From contig JAPFBL010000255.1 in the NCBI GenBank assembly GCA_026182355.1, positions 6,009,826 through 6,073,825 on the forward strand: a stretch of 64,000 nt of DNA, given 5' to 3'. The notes below the pieces were generated by a model. The model saw nothing but the letters and a program-made list of their open reading frames with translations. It was not told where the DNA came from and searched no databases. Below are positions 33,511 to 45,118 of this stretch, one piece after another. The number at the start of each line of letters is the position of its first letter. The first letter of the stretch is position 1. This DNA is from Hermatobates lingyangjiaoensis (Eukaryota; Arthropoda; Insecta; Hemiptera; Hermatobatidae). A program made the position numbers and the translations under genes.

Positions 33511-36500
33511 ATATACATATATCCTTCACGTAAGCACATTTTATTCAAGTATACAGCAGCTTCTGCGTTTACGACTTTTTAGCTGGTCTGCTCTAGTTTT
33601 AACGACTTTATGATGGTTGAAAACATTTTCTTTTTTATTACATCTGCTCAAACTTAAGTAGTATGTCTCTTAGACAGATGATTTGAGAGCTAACACCAGC
33701 CCACCGGAAAGTTGTTAAAAGAGCAGGCTGCTGTGCTTTAGTCCCAAACACAAAAGCTGCTGTGTACTTTAATGAAAAAAAAAATATATGTAGATGGCTT
33801 CAATATTAAAGTTTCTTTTGGGTATAATATATAACATAAAGTATTTTACTTTTCTTCTGAATTAAGTAACAGAAAATACTCTTTAGTTTAGATCAGGTGT
33901 AATTAAGATGTCCGAGATCTTAAACTTACTTAGTGTGCTTCTGAGTATTTCTTTTTATGTTTAGAAGATGAACAGCACTAGCAACAAGAAACCTTACCGT
34001 CCAAGCTATTGAGATGCTTTTCTGGGTAATCAAAGTACAAACTTTGAAAAAAACTTTGTATAAACGTAGTACAAAAGTCATCAAGTACATACTATGACTT
34101 AATAACTCAAGTAATCTTTTTGACGACATTTACCGTAGGAGAATAATCAATTCTCTTATTCCTATTCTGATAAACCTTTACTAAACGATTATGTTTATCT
34201 GACTCTTCCACATAAATCCAATTAGGTTGTTTTGGAAAGTAAACGAACATGGCCCAACGAGATGTAAGCTGGAGGAAACGTGCAATCGTGATGTCCCATT
34301 CAAGGAGTTCCTCTCCCTCCGGGGTGCCATTCGTCTAACAAGTGGTCATTAAATTGTCCACGATGAAAGCTGAAAGAGAGAAGACTAAACGAAAAATCCC
34401 ATCACAGTATAACAGATCCTGATTGTGCGAGGTAAACCGGCTGGTACTCCGCAACCTCTCTCTCGGTATCACCTTTCCTCAAGCATCTATGTCCTCGAAC
34501 CAATAACCTTGCAAAGATATGCATAAATTAGAAGGTGTCCCCGCAGTTGCACAATATTAACTTTTGAAAATAAACTCATTATAGCTCCATTAATTAATTT
34601 GTTTATTAATCAAACATTTCAGAAATAAATATGGAATTTAAGAAATGCATATTTTTAAATCATTGGTGACTTAAAAATATTACTAATTGATGATTATTAT
34701 TAACTCAACTATTTTTCTTTAAATTTATTAATCAATAACATTCATTTTGACTTTATGCTTTTAAAAATATAATTCAGAAAATTCTTTTAAAAAAAATGGA
34801 AAAATTATTTATTAAATCTGAATAGTTCTAAAATTTTGATGAATAATGAAATATTTGTTATTTTTTTTCCATCGATATATATTAAACATCATTCAAAAAA
34901 ACCGTTTTGTTTGAAAGTTTCAAGTCAAATCTTGGATTAGCATTATTCCCCATTCGACATATTTTTTCCAAAACATTTAGCAAAATGTAAAAAAATGTAT
35001 CAAACAATAAGTTATTAAATAAGTTGGAAAAGTATTAACCTGAATTAAATAATTAAAATTTGAAAAATAATTTTAAGGAAGTTTAGTTGTTTTGGTAAAT
35101 CATAATGAAGTATGAATTCGTATACCATATACACAGATCTTTAGCTGGAGAGAACTAAACACTTCTTTCATTTTTTTATATTTAAGTGAAAGCTCGTTAA
35201 TAATTAAAAGAAAGTAAATATATATCTTTTTATTTATTCTCAAATTTCAAATAAATGAATTAAGGGTCTTCAGCAATGTAACTTAGTACTCTTCTTGACT
35301 GATTAGGTTCACAAGTACTAATTAACGTAAACTAAAAAGGTAAATGTTTTTTTTATAGTTATAGAATATTTTTGGATTTCTCTTTTCTAAAGAGATGGAT
35401 GTTCTAAACGACAATAGTTATTTCCTAGAATAATTTATTACAGCACTTATTTTTCATTATATCATTCTAGCTATGATTTATGAAAATAATTCTGGAGTTG
35501 TCTACTCGTGGCCTGCTTAACGCTGGTACAGAAGATTCAAAGTTTCAATTTTGCACATTCTGATCCTACTTTTTTCTTTATGCGAGATGGAAAGTATTAT
35601 ACATTTAATGTCATCGGTGAAGAGTATGTATGATATCAGATTCCTAATCTAATAAACATGAGCATATCAAAATTTGAGACTTTTGTTGCACAATCGATCG
35701 ATGATAACGGGTTACTCATAGCTAAAATGGATGCCAAATAACTAATGAGACAAACTTTTTGCTCTAAGTCAGTATGGAAGCAAAAGCGTTTGCATGTTAG
35801 TTGGAATGAGTCATAATTAAGCAAATTATTTGCAATATTATTGTTGAGTAAATACTATAAATTTTTAATCGAATATTATCACGAAAATATGTTGCGTTTA
35901 ATATATCCGTATCACATCTATTTAAATTAATAATGACCCCAGGTTTTTTTCTAAATAACTTTATATTATATCAGGCATTATTTAATAATAAACATACTTT
36001 ATACACAATAGTAATCAGGTAACAACTGTACAAGAGTGACAAAAACAGAGAGTCATTCTCATCTACCTTTCATGGAACTATATAAAATTACATAATTTGT
36101 GATTATAAATATCGTGTAAAATACACCCAATTCTAAGAATTTTATTTCTGGACAATTTACGAAAGAGTATAAGTGGTTTTTAAGTACTTTTGGAATAATA
36201 TTAACAGTGCTGAACATTATTTCCTTGAAATTAGAGATATATAATTAGGATAAAATTAAGTACGTTTTTTTATAACAAAATAAATAAGTTGATTCAATAT
36301 TGAAACGAATGACTACTGCTAAACGGTATGTACCGTTCAAACTCATATGATCTCATAAAATTAAATCTCAAACAAAAACTGTCTTACCAAAACAATTAGA
36401 GACCAAGAAATTGAAGTTCTTTATCTAAAATATGTAATGAACATTCGTAGAAGATATCTCCTTTGGCAATATTGAAATGAGTGATAAAATGGAATAAATA

Positions 36501-39221
36501 AACGATCTGAATAATCAAAATTGAAAAATTTCTTTTTTTTTTAAGTAACTTAGTTATTCATAAACCAAAAAGCTCACTTTTATGATAATTATTATCCACG
36601 AAAATGACATAAAATGATAATCTACATAATAAAGTAATAGTTGAATTAGCTAAAAGTTACTGATTATCACAGTAATATCTGAGTCGATTTCAAAACAATG
36701 TTAAATTCTTGTCGTCAAAATCCGGTATCTTTCCTAATCTCCGTTATGTGCCACTTCGTTCGGCTTTCAAAATTATCCCGGCAATACACTTACACACTGA
36801 TTGAAAATTATATTAAGCAGGTTATCAAATGCTCCTATTTCGCACTAAACGCTTTTACCAAAAATATTTTAAAACAATGCCTAGTTTCTGCTTTTATAAG
36901 GTTCATTATATCTTATAATGGTATATGAAACATAACAATGGAACTATTAATGTATCAATGACATAAATATTAGTAATATGTTTCATTATGACTATATTTT
37001 TAGGGTATAATTGTAATTTAATAAACATTTTTTAATATAACTTTGTTTCCTTAATCGAATAAAATCATTAGAACATAACAATGAATTTATTTCCTAAAGT
37101 TTGTCCTTATATAAGCTCTTCTTGAATGGGTTGGAGAGTATTAATTGTAGAGGAAGATGGTGGTGTGGTTGATTAGGAATGGAAAGTAGATTTGAGAAGT
37201 GGCATGTGTCACCGCGTCTCCTCGACCACTTGCGTAATCGGCACTTGCTAGTGCAACGCCTAAAGATGCCCGCATCTGCGCTAAGCCAGCTGACAATAAT
37301 GTATCATAAATACGTCTCCTTCCGACTCCTTCAATCAAGACCTTCTTCACACTGATGTAAGAGAGATATATTGCATCATTATTTTACCTTTTCTTAGGAA
37401 GGTTTTCAAATTTTTTCATCATATGACAACTTTATACTCGTACTATAAAATATTATTATTTGCAATTCTTTGACTCTTTATATCCGAATAATTTTTTATT
37501 AATTAAGAAACTATTCCTTTAGCTGGTGAAAACATAAAAGTTCTCAAGCAAAAGTCGTCAGTAAAGTAAAATAGAAAATATCCAATTCAGCAACGTAATT
37601 TTGTATTACGTTTGTAATATGTTGTACTATGTTGCCCTAATGTATTGGTTTCATATAAAGATAAAAGAACGGAACTTAATATTTATAGCATTGCTATAAA
37701 TATAGTTTTGAGATAATAGTTTGGCATATTTGGATTAAGATGGAAATTAATTATGTGACATCAAATCATGACTGATATTGCTAGTTGATCTCGTGGTAGT
37801 GAAATGCCATAGGATTAAAGTGGATACTGAAGTGTGGAGGAACGTGGAAGCCTTCATATTAATAATAAATACGTATTATCAGTATTTCTAATATCATTAA
37901 CTAACCAATAGTCTTGACGGCACTTCTCAACAGAGACTCATTCAAATCTTCTTTCGATCTTGATTGGATTCATCATCACGATTTTGTTTTTAATTTTCCT
38001 TTCTGCAGATATTTGTTTTGCAGTCAGCAAACAATTTATTGTTTACTTCATCATACAATTTTCAAAAACCTTCAAGATATGCTTTGACGCATTATTTTTA
38101 TTTGCAAATCAAAATTAGAAACTCGCAAAAAATTTTTGAGAATGCAGAAGAGGGGTAGATGTGGAGTAAGGTTGGACGAAGTCAAATTAGTGAAGACAAC
38201 GCCGACCATCGACACCCACTTCCCACATCAGTCGAGCGTCTCCTATCACCGGCTTCCTTATTTATAATATCACCATCTTCCATTGCTAGTTCTATGAATT
38301 GTCATATCACTCAGATTAAAATTATCATCCTTGAGGAATGTAATTATTAAATTGAGTAACTAATTCTAAGTCATTTAAATAGTGACAAAATTCACAATAA
38401 TTTAAATGTAACACTCGATTGAAATACTGTGGGTATATTCGACCTGATTCACTGCATTACATTTATTGTAAAATACTAAAGATTATTTATAATTTTTTAT
38501 ATTTTATAATATATATTTATTAATTTAAAGATTAATAAATGTCCAAATTTCCTAAAATTATTAATACATATTTTTTTTTGTGTTCTCATTCTATACGATT
38601 TGATGCAATCGTAAGAAATTATGATTTGTCTATATCTGGTGAGTAAAATTTTTTATTGCCAATAAAAATTTTACCCATTGCAGAGCCCCTTTGCCTCACT
38701 TGGTTGTCATGAAGGATGTAACTATATAAAATAAGAGAATCTCATTCTGATTATTGATGGCGTTTGCTATAATTAATTAAATATTAAGATATTAGTATTT
38801 ATTAGAAACGGTCATAATCCAAAGTTTAGTGGAATAGGTAAATTCATGTTGGGAATGTTTCTTTTATAATTTTTTATTTTCTAATCATTACGATAAATTT
38901 CTTTTTATTTTCTTTTTCCATTCCTACTATCTTGCAAAGTAAATCAGTTACAAAGCAAAAGTTTTATTGAGGTTTTGAATGCAGTATTATACTTTAGAAT
39001 CTATAACACAGTACAGGGAATTGAGCGAAATCTAGTTAATGATCAAAATAAGCTTTTGTCTGAACTTAGACAGAAAGAACGTCAATAGAAAGACTTTTTA
39101 AAATAATTTTTAGTCAAAAAGCAGATTTTATCTCAACGCCTAGCCTTTAACAGCTTAACGCTTTCCAGCTTGTACAAAGACAAAAGTATTGAGATTTGTT
39201 TATTAAACAACTATTTGAACA

Positions 39222-39300
39222 ATGGGTGATCAGTGGTTCAGTATCTATTTAACACGCCACAATACCGGAGGTACTTGGTTCAACCCACTCAATTACCCAT
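39222..39300 (+). other. tRNA-like sequence (possible tRNA-derived SINE or tRNA fossil)
   Basis: A 79-base block begins ATGGGTGA and ends TTACCCAT, which pair as an 8-bp acceptor-like stem. GATCAGTGGTTCAG resembles a tRNA A box, and TTGGTTCAACCC, about 45 bases on, resembles a B box. The anticodon arm is not clean and no CCA-adjacent host context is apparent, so a functional tRNA is unlikely. It sits about 430 bases upstream of the coding exon, inside the intron. Confidence 0.38.
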
Positions 39301-39728
39301 CACACCCAATAGTACTTTAATGGCATCGGGTGCATTCAACAAGGCTATAGTTGTTGATGTTAACCAAATATACATGTCTGCTCATTTTAGTACATTCTAG
39401 GCATTAAATATTTCTCCATGAAACTTCCTCAATAACTTACTGAGTTCAGACTCTGATATTATTTCAATCAGCTTTCAATTTCAACATTCTTATTATTGTG
39501 TCATTACTTTGTCATTGATTATTTGGAAGGCCTTGCATTCGTATTATGTCATTAAAAGTTCATTCTTTGATGACATTTTTTGAACATATTGGGTACAGCT
39601 TTGTTAGAAGCAATAATTATTCGTGTTTTGTGCCTGATAACAGTAGACTTTCAGATGTAAGGAGTGTTTCAGTTAAATATGGATGACATCAAGTTGCTGC
39701 TTGTGTGTTTCAGGTGTGCTGTAGCAGA

Positions 39729-40091
39729 ATGTGGAGTTGGTTTGCAAATGTGTTGTTGCTGGCAGCCGCCTGCACTGCCCAGTTCATCTCGACGGGCTTC
39801 CCCTCTTCCGGACTAACAGCGCCACCCCTTGTGCCTGGTTACTTCCAGCCGCAGTTCCAAGCAGGTGTCCTTCCTCATAGAGACGTCGTCATTAATTCAC
39901 AACACGAGGCACTCCTCCCTGAACACCTGAAGAATCCTTTCTATAAGAATCCTCGCATAGCCCAGGCTCTTGCCAAGGAGAGCTGGTTTGGACCGGGCGA
40001 ATCTCAAGTGCACGTCCGAGAGACAGAGAAGATTCCCAGGGAGAAAATCTTTTCAGTGCTCAGGAATGCTGGTCTCGCCAGACGCAGGTAG
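39729..40091 (+). CDS. Small secreted protein, 120 residues, function unknown
   Basis: The start chosen is ATG 39729, the first ATG after the splice acceptor TTTCAG (ending 39713). The open frame reaching back to 39705 crosses the intron border. Residues 1-17 (MWSWFANVLLLAAACTA) form a typical signal peptide with a likely cut before QF. The mature part has a proline/glycine/phenylalanine-rich segment (about 20-50, with PGYFQPQFQAG). A charged, more conserved-looking C-terminal block follows (about 65-115), with NPFYKNPRIAQALAKESWF and IPREKIFSVLRNAG, ending in ARRR. There are no cysteines after the signal peptide, no membrane segment and no chitin-binding consensus. GC content and codon use are clearly higher than in the flanks. 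I believe similar short proteins occur in other insects but cannot name the family. An extracellular or peptide-precursor-like role is possible but not shown. Confidence 0.88.
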   Translation: MWSWFANVLLLAAACTAQFISTGFPSSGLTAPPLVPGYFQPQFQAGVLPHRDVVINSQHEALLPEHLKNPFYKNPRIAQALAKESWFGPGESQVHVRETEKIPREKIFSVLRNAGLARRR

Positions 40092-40429
40092 ACCGGCTTC
40101 TGTCATGCACCTCTCCATCGTGATATTTTGAAGGCTGTATTAAATTATAAATTTAATAATTGACTATTTTACCAACAACAGTTAGACTTATGTTCAAATA
40201 TATATGAAGATAACGTTGATGAAATTAAAGTACCCTAGTCTAGAATAGTGTAAAATATTTTAATGTATATAAAAATTATAATGATAAATTATTGTAATTC
40301 TAGGCATGTAAATATTTTGAAGTCTAATTTTGTATTTTATGTTATGTACAATGAAAATGTTCTCAACCTTTGCAGTATGGTTTTTTGGATTAATTTATTA
40401 TACGAGTTGCCCGGTTTTTGATGTATCGA

Positions 40430-40435
40430 AATAAA
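40430..40435 (+). terminator. AATAAA polyadenylation signal
   Basis: A canonical hexamer about 340 bases after the stop codon, followed within 25 bases by a T/G-rich stretch. It is the first full AATAAA downstream of the coding exon on this strand. Confidence 0.7.
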
Positions 40436-40455
40436 TTAATGTTTTAATACTAGTT

Positions 40456-41730
40456 GTTTTTTTAAAACTTTTTAATCAGGAAAATATGGTTTTACACCTT
40501 ATGGAAGAGCTACTGAAGTCTTTCAATCAAATACCAGAGTTTTAAACAGTATAGAAGTATTTATTTTTGAAGGGTTTCAGATTTTATTCAGTCTTTCAGT
40601 TGTAGATTAAGCCTTACATATTGTCCCGAAAGTATTATGTTTCTATAGAAAATAAAATGTTATAAATTAATTAACAATTTAGATAAGTATTATGTTGGGA
40701 AAGTTACTGATCAGACAAACAGTTCACATATGGCTATCTTTACCAGAATCAGGAGCAACAGCTGGGCTGGGCGGATTTTATAAGAAAAGTCATTTTGTCA
40801 TACAATGATCAAAGGAAAAAGAATTGAGTATGATTAGGCTATTGAAAAATAATGATTGCTGCTGTCAGGAAAAATGATTGAAGTAATTAGATTTGATATG
40901 ACTAAGGGAAAATGTAAGACTACTTATGGAGAACCAACCAGGTAATGGAGTTCATCCTCAACTAAAATGTATGTCATTAAAAAAGTGACCCTAGAACATC
41001 AGAGCAGAATTAAAGATAGGTGCTGAAATATCAATAACAGCTGTACGAACATTAATTTTTTTTATAAAACTATCTATAAGTTAGATTTGTTTCTAACAAT
41101 GTTAGATAACAAAATTTCTTAAGATAAGTTTCCAGCTTAAGTAGCTATGACAAGTTATCAGTATAATGAACAATCATTTGGAAAAGAAAAGCTTCAACAA
41201 AGCCCGTAGTTACTCTTTTTGGGTCGTTTTAAGAAATTTAAATTTGTTTATGTTCCAATTTTATATCAGTTAAAGTTTAAACTAATAGTCATATAATTGT
41301 TATACCAGTGGAACAAAGTGGTGATCTCTCTACAAACTAATCACTGCTAGAAAGTTTTGGTCCTTAATATCATAGAGCGCTTGAAAAACGGAATACAGTT
41401 TTATCACGTGTTTTACACTGCTGAATGAAAAATAAACATGTATAGTCAGACAGTCACTAGTTTACGTAAGATTAACTAGGATTCACTGTTATTAATTAAT
41501 AAGCATCAATATAATTATATAATTTATTAGTTAAAGTCATCACAGTTTGTACTGAAGTAGCAATAATGATCCATAGCGATGAAGACATGCTATAATGAAG
41601 ATACTACAGAGCACTCTGGTGTACTAATGTGGGTCATACCAATAGGAACTAAAATATTCCTTGATCAGGCTTTTCAGTGGTTTAAAATTTAGAGACAAAA
41701 GTTGAACTGTTCAAAGATTTCTCAGCTTGT
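40456..41730. other. Intergenic DNA
   Basis: AT-rich with no recognisable gene or repeat. Confidence 0.5.
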
Positions 41731-41734
41731 TTCA

Positions 41735-41890
41735 GTAGTAGTGTCCCTCCTTGTACACCTCTTGTCATCATTGGCAACCAAGTCGTATACTACAAGCCCA
41801 AGTCAAATACCTCATTTTAGAAACCTGACTGGCATTCAAGCCGCACGTTCATAGCAAATCCAGGAATACTCCAAACGAAGTGAAGGACTT
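41735..41890 (+). pseudogene. Jockey-like LINE RT fragment
   Basis: In one frame the plus strand reads IIGNQVVYYKPKSNTSF, a stop, then KPDWHSSRTFIANPG. This matches the ...GNQ.V.Y...VKYLG..LD.RLTW..HI... block after the RT palm in Jockey-type elements. The same block, better kept, occurs at 54140-54270 and 54560-54700. It is a short isolated fossil that directly precedes the minisatellite. Confidence 0.5.
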
Positions 41891-43096
41891 TGACTGTAAA
41901 GTCGTTACTCATTTACTTTGGCTTATCTTGTTTAGTCTGCTTCGGTCCTGCATCGAAAAATCCCGGCATCCAAATTATCATTACTTACTATTATTTAAGA
42001 ATAACAGAGCCTCTCTCCTATCGTAGAATATTAAGAGTCGTAGTGGGCCTCCATCCCATAGTAGAATATTAAGAGTCTTAGTGGGCCTCCCTCCCATAGT
42101 AGAATATTAAGAGTCTTAGTGGGCCTCCCTCCTATAGTAGAATATTAAGAGTCGTAGTGGGCCTCCCTCCTATAGTAGAATATTAAGAGTCGTAGTGGGC
42201 CTCCCTCCTATAGTAGAATATTAAGAGTCGTAGTGGGCCTCCCTCCCATAGTAGAATATTAAGAGTCGTAGTGGGCCTCCCTCCCATAGTAGAATATTAA
42301 GAGTCTTAGTGGGCCTCCCTCCCACAGTAGAATATTAAGAGTCGTAGTGGGCCTCCCTCCCATAGTAGAATATTAAGAGTCGTAGTGGGCATAGGAGGGA
42401 GTCCTATAGTAGAATATTAAGAGTCGTAGTGGGCCTCCCTCCTATAGTAGAATATTAAGAGTCGTAGTGGGCCTCCCTCCTATAGTAGAATATTAAGAGT
42501 CGTAGTGGGCCTCCCTCCCACAGTAGAATATTAAGAGTCGTAGTGGGCCTCCCTCCCATAGTAGAATATTAAGAGTCGTAGTGGGCATAGGAGGGAGTCC
42601 TATAGTAGAATATTAAGAGTCGTAGTGGGCCTCCCTCCTATAGTAGAATATTAAGAGTCGTAGCGGGCATAGGAGGGAGTCCTATAGTAGAATATTAAGA
42701 GTCGTAGTGGGCCTCCCTCCCATAGTAGAATATTAAGAGTCTTAGTGGGCCTCCCTCCCACAGTAGAATATTAAGAGTCGTAGTGGGCCTCCCTCCCATA
42801 GTAGAATATTAAGAGTCGTAGTGGGCATAGGAGGGAGTCCTATAGTAGAATATTAAGAGTCGTAGTGGGCCTCCCTCCTATAGTAGAATATTAAGAGTCG
42901 TAGCGGGAATAGGAGGGAGTCCTATAGTAGAATACGAGGGTCGTCCAGAAAATAAGTTCCGTTTTGGTCTCTAGGGCGGTAGGAGTGGTTTTTGCCAAAT
43001 CCGGCAACACCGCTCGAAAGAGGAGAGGTAGGGGAATAGAATGAGAGGTGGGGGACCTCAGTCGGTCAATTACCAACGTCAGGGCAGGTAGTTGAA

Positions 43097-43309
43097 ATGG
43101 AGCCCTCCATGTCACGTCCCGCCACCTCGATCCCCGTTCCCTCTCGAGTTGTTTTGCGCGGAGTGATTCAATTTCTTTATGCACAGGGTTTCAAATCAGT
43201 TCAAATTCACGAACAGCTCATTTCTGTTTATGGAGAAGGTGTAATGAGTGAATCAATGGTGAGGAGATGGGTACGTGAATTTAAGGCGGGAAGACATTCA
43301 GCTCTCTAG
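43097..43309 (+). pseudogene. Second copy of the mariner transposase N-terminus
   Basis: The inverted left arm encodes the same first 68 residues as the minus-strand frame (identical from MEPSMS to FKAGRHS). It then ends after two unrelated residues at a TAG in the junction. It contains only the first helix-turn-helix. Its presence shows that both ends of this element derive from mariner 5' ends. Confidence 0.88.
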
Positions 43310-43712
43310 GGACCCACCGGGCGGAAACTTTCCGAAAGTCAAGTTTTTCCGAGACGATCTCATGGATGAGGGATCGTGAGATGTCTGGGAAACTCAGGTG
43401 GAGTTCATCCAGGGTTGAACGACGATCTTTGCGAATTGCATTGTCGATTTCTGCGACAATTTCGTCCGTCACAACTGAGGGTCTGCCTCTCCCACTTTCA
43501 TCCTCAAGTGAATGTCTTCCCGCCTTAAATTCACGTACCCATCTCCTCACCATTGATTCACTCATTACACCTTCTCCATAAACAGAAATGAGCTGTTCGT
43601 GAATTTGAACTGATTTGAAACCCTGTGCATAAAGAAATTGAATCACTCCGCGCAAAACAACTCGAGAGGGAACGGGGATCGAGGTGGCGGGACGTGACAT
43701 GGAGGGCTCCAT
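43281..43712 (-). pseudogene. Truncated mariner transposase (N-terminal 138 residues)
   Basis: The frame starts at ATG 43712 with MEPSMSRPATSIPVPSRVVL. A two-helix-turn-helix DNA-binding region follows (about residues 18-110), with IHEQLISVYGEG, WVREFKAGR, the linker GRGRPS and a second helix-turn-helix with ISRSLIHEIVSEKL. The recognisable end is ARWVPREL, just before the catalytic domain. There the frame runs into the opposite arm and gains five foreign residues before the stop. The catalytic DD34D triad is absent, so no transposase activity is possible. A product could still bind terminal repeats. Full mariner transposases have about 345 residues. Confidence 0.9.
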
Positions 43713-45118
43713 TTCAACTACCTGCCCTGACGTTGGTAATTGACCGACTGAGGTCCCCCACCTCTCATTCTATTCCCCCACCTCTCCTCTTTCGAGCGGT
43801 GTTGCCGGATTTGGCAAAAACCACTCCTACCGCCCTACAGACCAAAACGGAACTTATTTTCTGGACGACCCTCGTATTAAGAGTCGTAGTGGGCCTCCCT
43901 CCCATAGTAGAATATTAAGAGTCTTAGTGGGCCTCCCTCCCACAGTAGAATATTAAGAGTCGTAGTGGGCCTCCCTCCCATAGTAGAATATTAAGAGTCG
44001 TAGTGGGCATAGGAGGGAGTCCTATAGTAGAATATTAAGAGTCGTAGTGGGCCTCCCTCCCATAGTAGAATATTAAGAGTCTTAGTGGGCCTCCCTCCCA
44101 CAGTAGAATATTAAGAGTCGTAGTGGGCCTCCCTCCCATAGTAGAATATTAAGAGTCGTAGTGGGCATAGGAGGGAGTCCTATAGTAGAATATTAAGAGT
44201 CGTAGTGGGCCTCCCTCCTATAGTAGAATATTAAGAGTCGTAGTGGGCATAGGAGGGAGTCCTATAGTAGAATATTAAGAGTCGTAGTGGGCCTCCCTCC
44301 TATAGTAGAATATTAAGAGTCGTAGTGGGCCTCCCTCCCACAGTAGAATATTAAGAGTCGTAGTGGGCCTCCCTCCCATAGTAGAATATTAAGAGTCGTA
44401 GTGGGCATAGGAGGGAGTCCTATAGTAGAATATTAAGAGTCGTAGTGGGCCTCCCTCCTATAGTAGAATATTAAGAGTCGTAGTGGGCCTCCCTCCCACA
44501 GTAGAATATTAAGAGTCATAGTGGGCCTCCCTCCCATAGTAGAATATTAAGAGTCGTAGTGGGCATAGGAGGGAGTCCTATAGTAGAATATTAAGAGTCG
44601 TAGTGGGCCTCCCTCCTATAGTAGAATATTAAGAGTCGTAGCGGGCCTCCCTCCCACAGTAGAATATTAAGAGTCGTAGTGGGCCTCCCTCCCATAGTAG
44701 AATATTAAGAGTCGTAGTGGGCATAGGAGGGAGTCCTATAGTAGAATATTAAGAGTCGTAGTGGGCCTCCCTCCTATAGTAGAATATTAAGAGTCGTAGT
44801 GGGCATAGGAGGGAGTCCTATAGTAGAATATTAAGAGTCGTAGTGGGCCTCCCTCCCATAGTAGAATATTAAGAGTCTTAGTGGGCCTCACTCCTATAGT
44901 AGAATATTAAGAGTCTTAGTGGGCCTCACTCCTATAGTAGAATATTAAGAATCGTAGTGGGCCTCCCTCCCATAGTAGAATATTAAGAGTCTTAGTGGGC
45001 CTCACTCCTATAGTAGAATATTAAGAATCGTAGTGGGCCTCCCTCCCATAGTAGAATATTAAGAGTCGTAGTGGGCCTCCCTCCTATAGTAGAATATTAA
45101 GAGTCGTAGTGGGCCTCC

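Larger units (their letters stand above)
31879..39713 (+). other. Putative 7.8-kb first intron
   Basis: It starts with GTAAGT and ends with a pyrimidine-rich TTGTGTGTTTCAG. The contents are mostly AT-rich DNA without recognisable genes. Items inside are a Penelope-type terminus (33260-33510), a GC-richer unassigned patch (34230-34520), another at 37150-37350 with a 69-codon minus frame, a third at 38150-38260, and a tRNA-like sequence at 39222-39300. A hairpin with arms GTAAAATTTTT / AAAAATTTTAC lies near 38643-38675. Boundaries are inferred and need transcript support. Confidence 0.45.
39714..40455 (+). other. Terminal exon including 3' UTR
   Basis: It starts at the base after TTTCAG (39713), with a 15-base leader before the ATG. 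The coding part ends at TAG 40091. An AT-rich 3' UTR of about 350 bases follows, with AATAAA at 40430-40435 and a GTTTT-rich element at about 40440-40460. The exact cleavage site is estimated. Confidence 0.7.
42935..43874. mobile_element. Palindromic (head-to-head) mariner element, 940 bp, with TA duplication
   Basis: The insert is bounded by TA on both sides (42933-42934 and 43875-43876), and the unit it interrupts (AGAATATTAAGAG) is restored when insert and one TA are removed. Its ends are 366-bp inverted arms (42935-43300 and 43509-43874) that I find to differ at only two positions. Each arm is the 5' end of a mariner: terminal repeat CGAGGGTCGTCCAGAAAATA, a leader of about 160 bp, and the first 68 codons of the transposase. 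The 208-bp centre (43301-43508) continues the minus-strand copy only. The 3' two-thirds of a normal 1.3-kb mariner are absent. It presumably arose by inverted joining of two 5' ends and was then mobilised as a unit by transposase from elsewhere. Confidence 0.93.
42010..45118. repeat. Minisatellite with 38-bp and 44-bp units, interrupted by a mariner
   Basis: About 2.2 kb of head-to-tail units read GTAGAATATTAAGAGTCGTA then GTGGGCCTCCCTCCTATA (38 bp). A second unit type is 44 bp. It replaces CTCCCTCCTAT by its reverse complement ATAGGAGGGAG followed by TCCTATA, creating a small hairpin (ATAGGA / TCCTAT). The 44-bp units are not random. Successive ones are spaced 158 bp (44+3x38) or 82 bp (44+38), once 196 bp (44+4x38), giving a higher-order pattern on both sides of the mariner. 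Copies differ at a few sites (CGTA/CTTA, CCTAT/CCCAT/CCCAC). Such homogeneity points to recent unequal exchange. No gene is encoded. Confidence 0.95.

Noticed and set aside
34230..34520. GC-richer patch in the intron as an exon or RNA gene
   Set aside because: Frames are broken on both strands and I found no tRNA, snRNA or domain features; likely an unidentified repeat fragment.
39705..39728. Upstream in-frame ATG for the secreted protein
   Set aside because: It overlaps the pyrimidine-rich splice acceptor TTTCAG; the signal peptide begins properly at ATG 39729.
42891..43184. 97-codon minus frame and its mirror at 43625-43918
   Set aside because: They are antisense shadows of the mariner terminal arms and leader; the frame at 43366-43581 is likewise antisense to the transposase.
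42010..45118. Regularly spaced repeats resembling a CRISPR array
   Set aside because: Units are contiguous with no unique spacers, the setting is a eukaryotic genome, and the unit type is that of a minisatellite.
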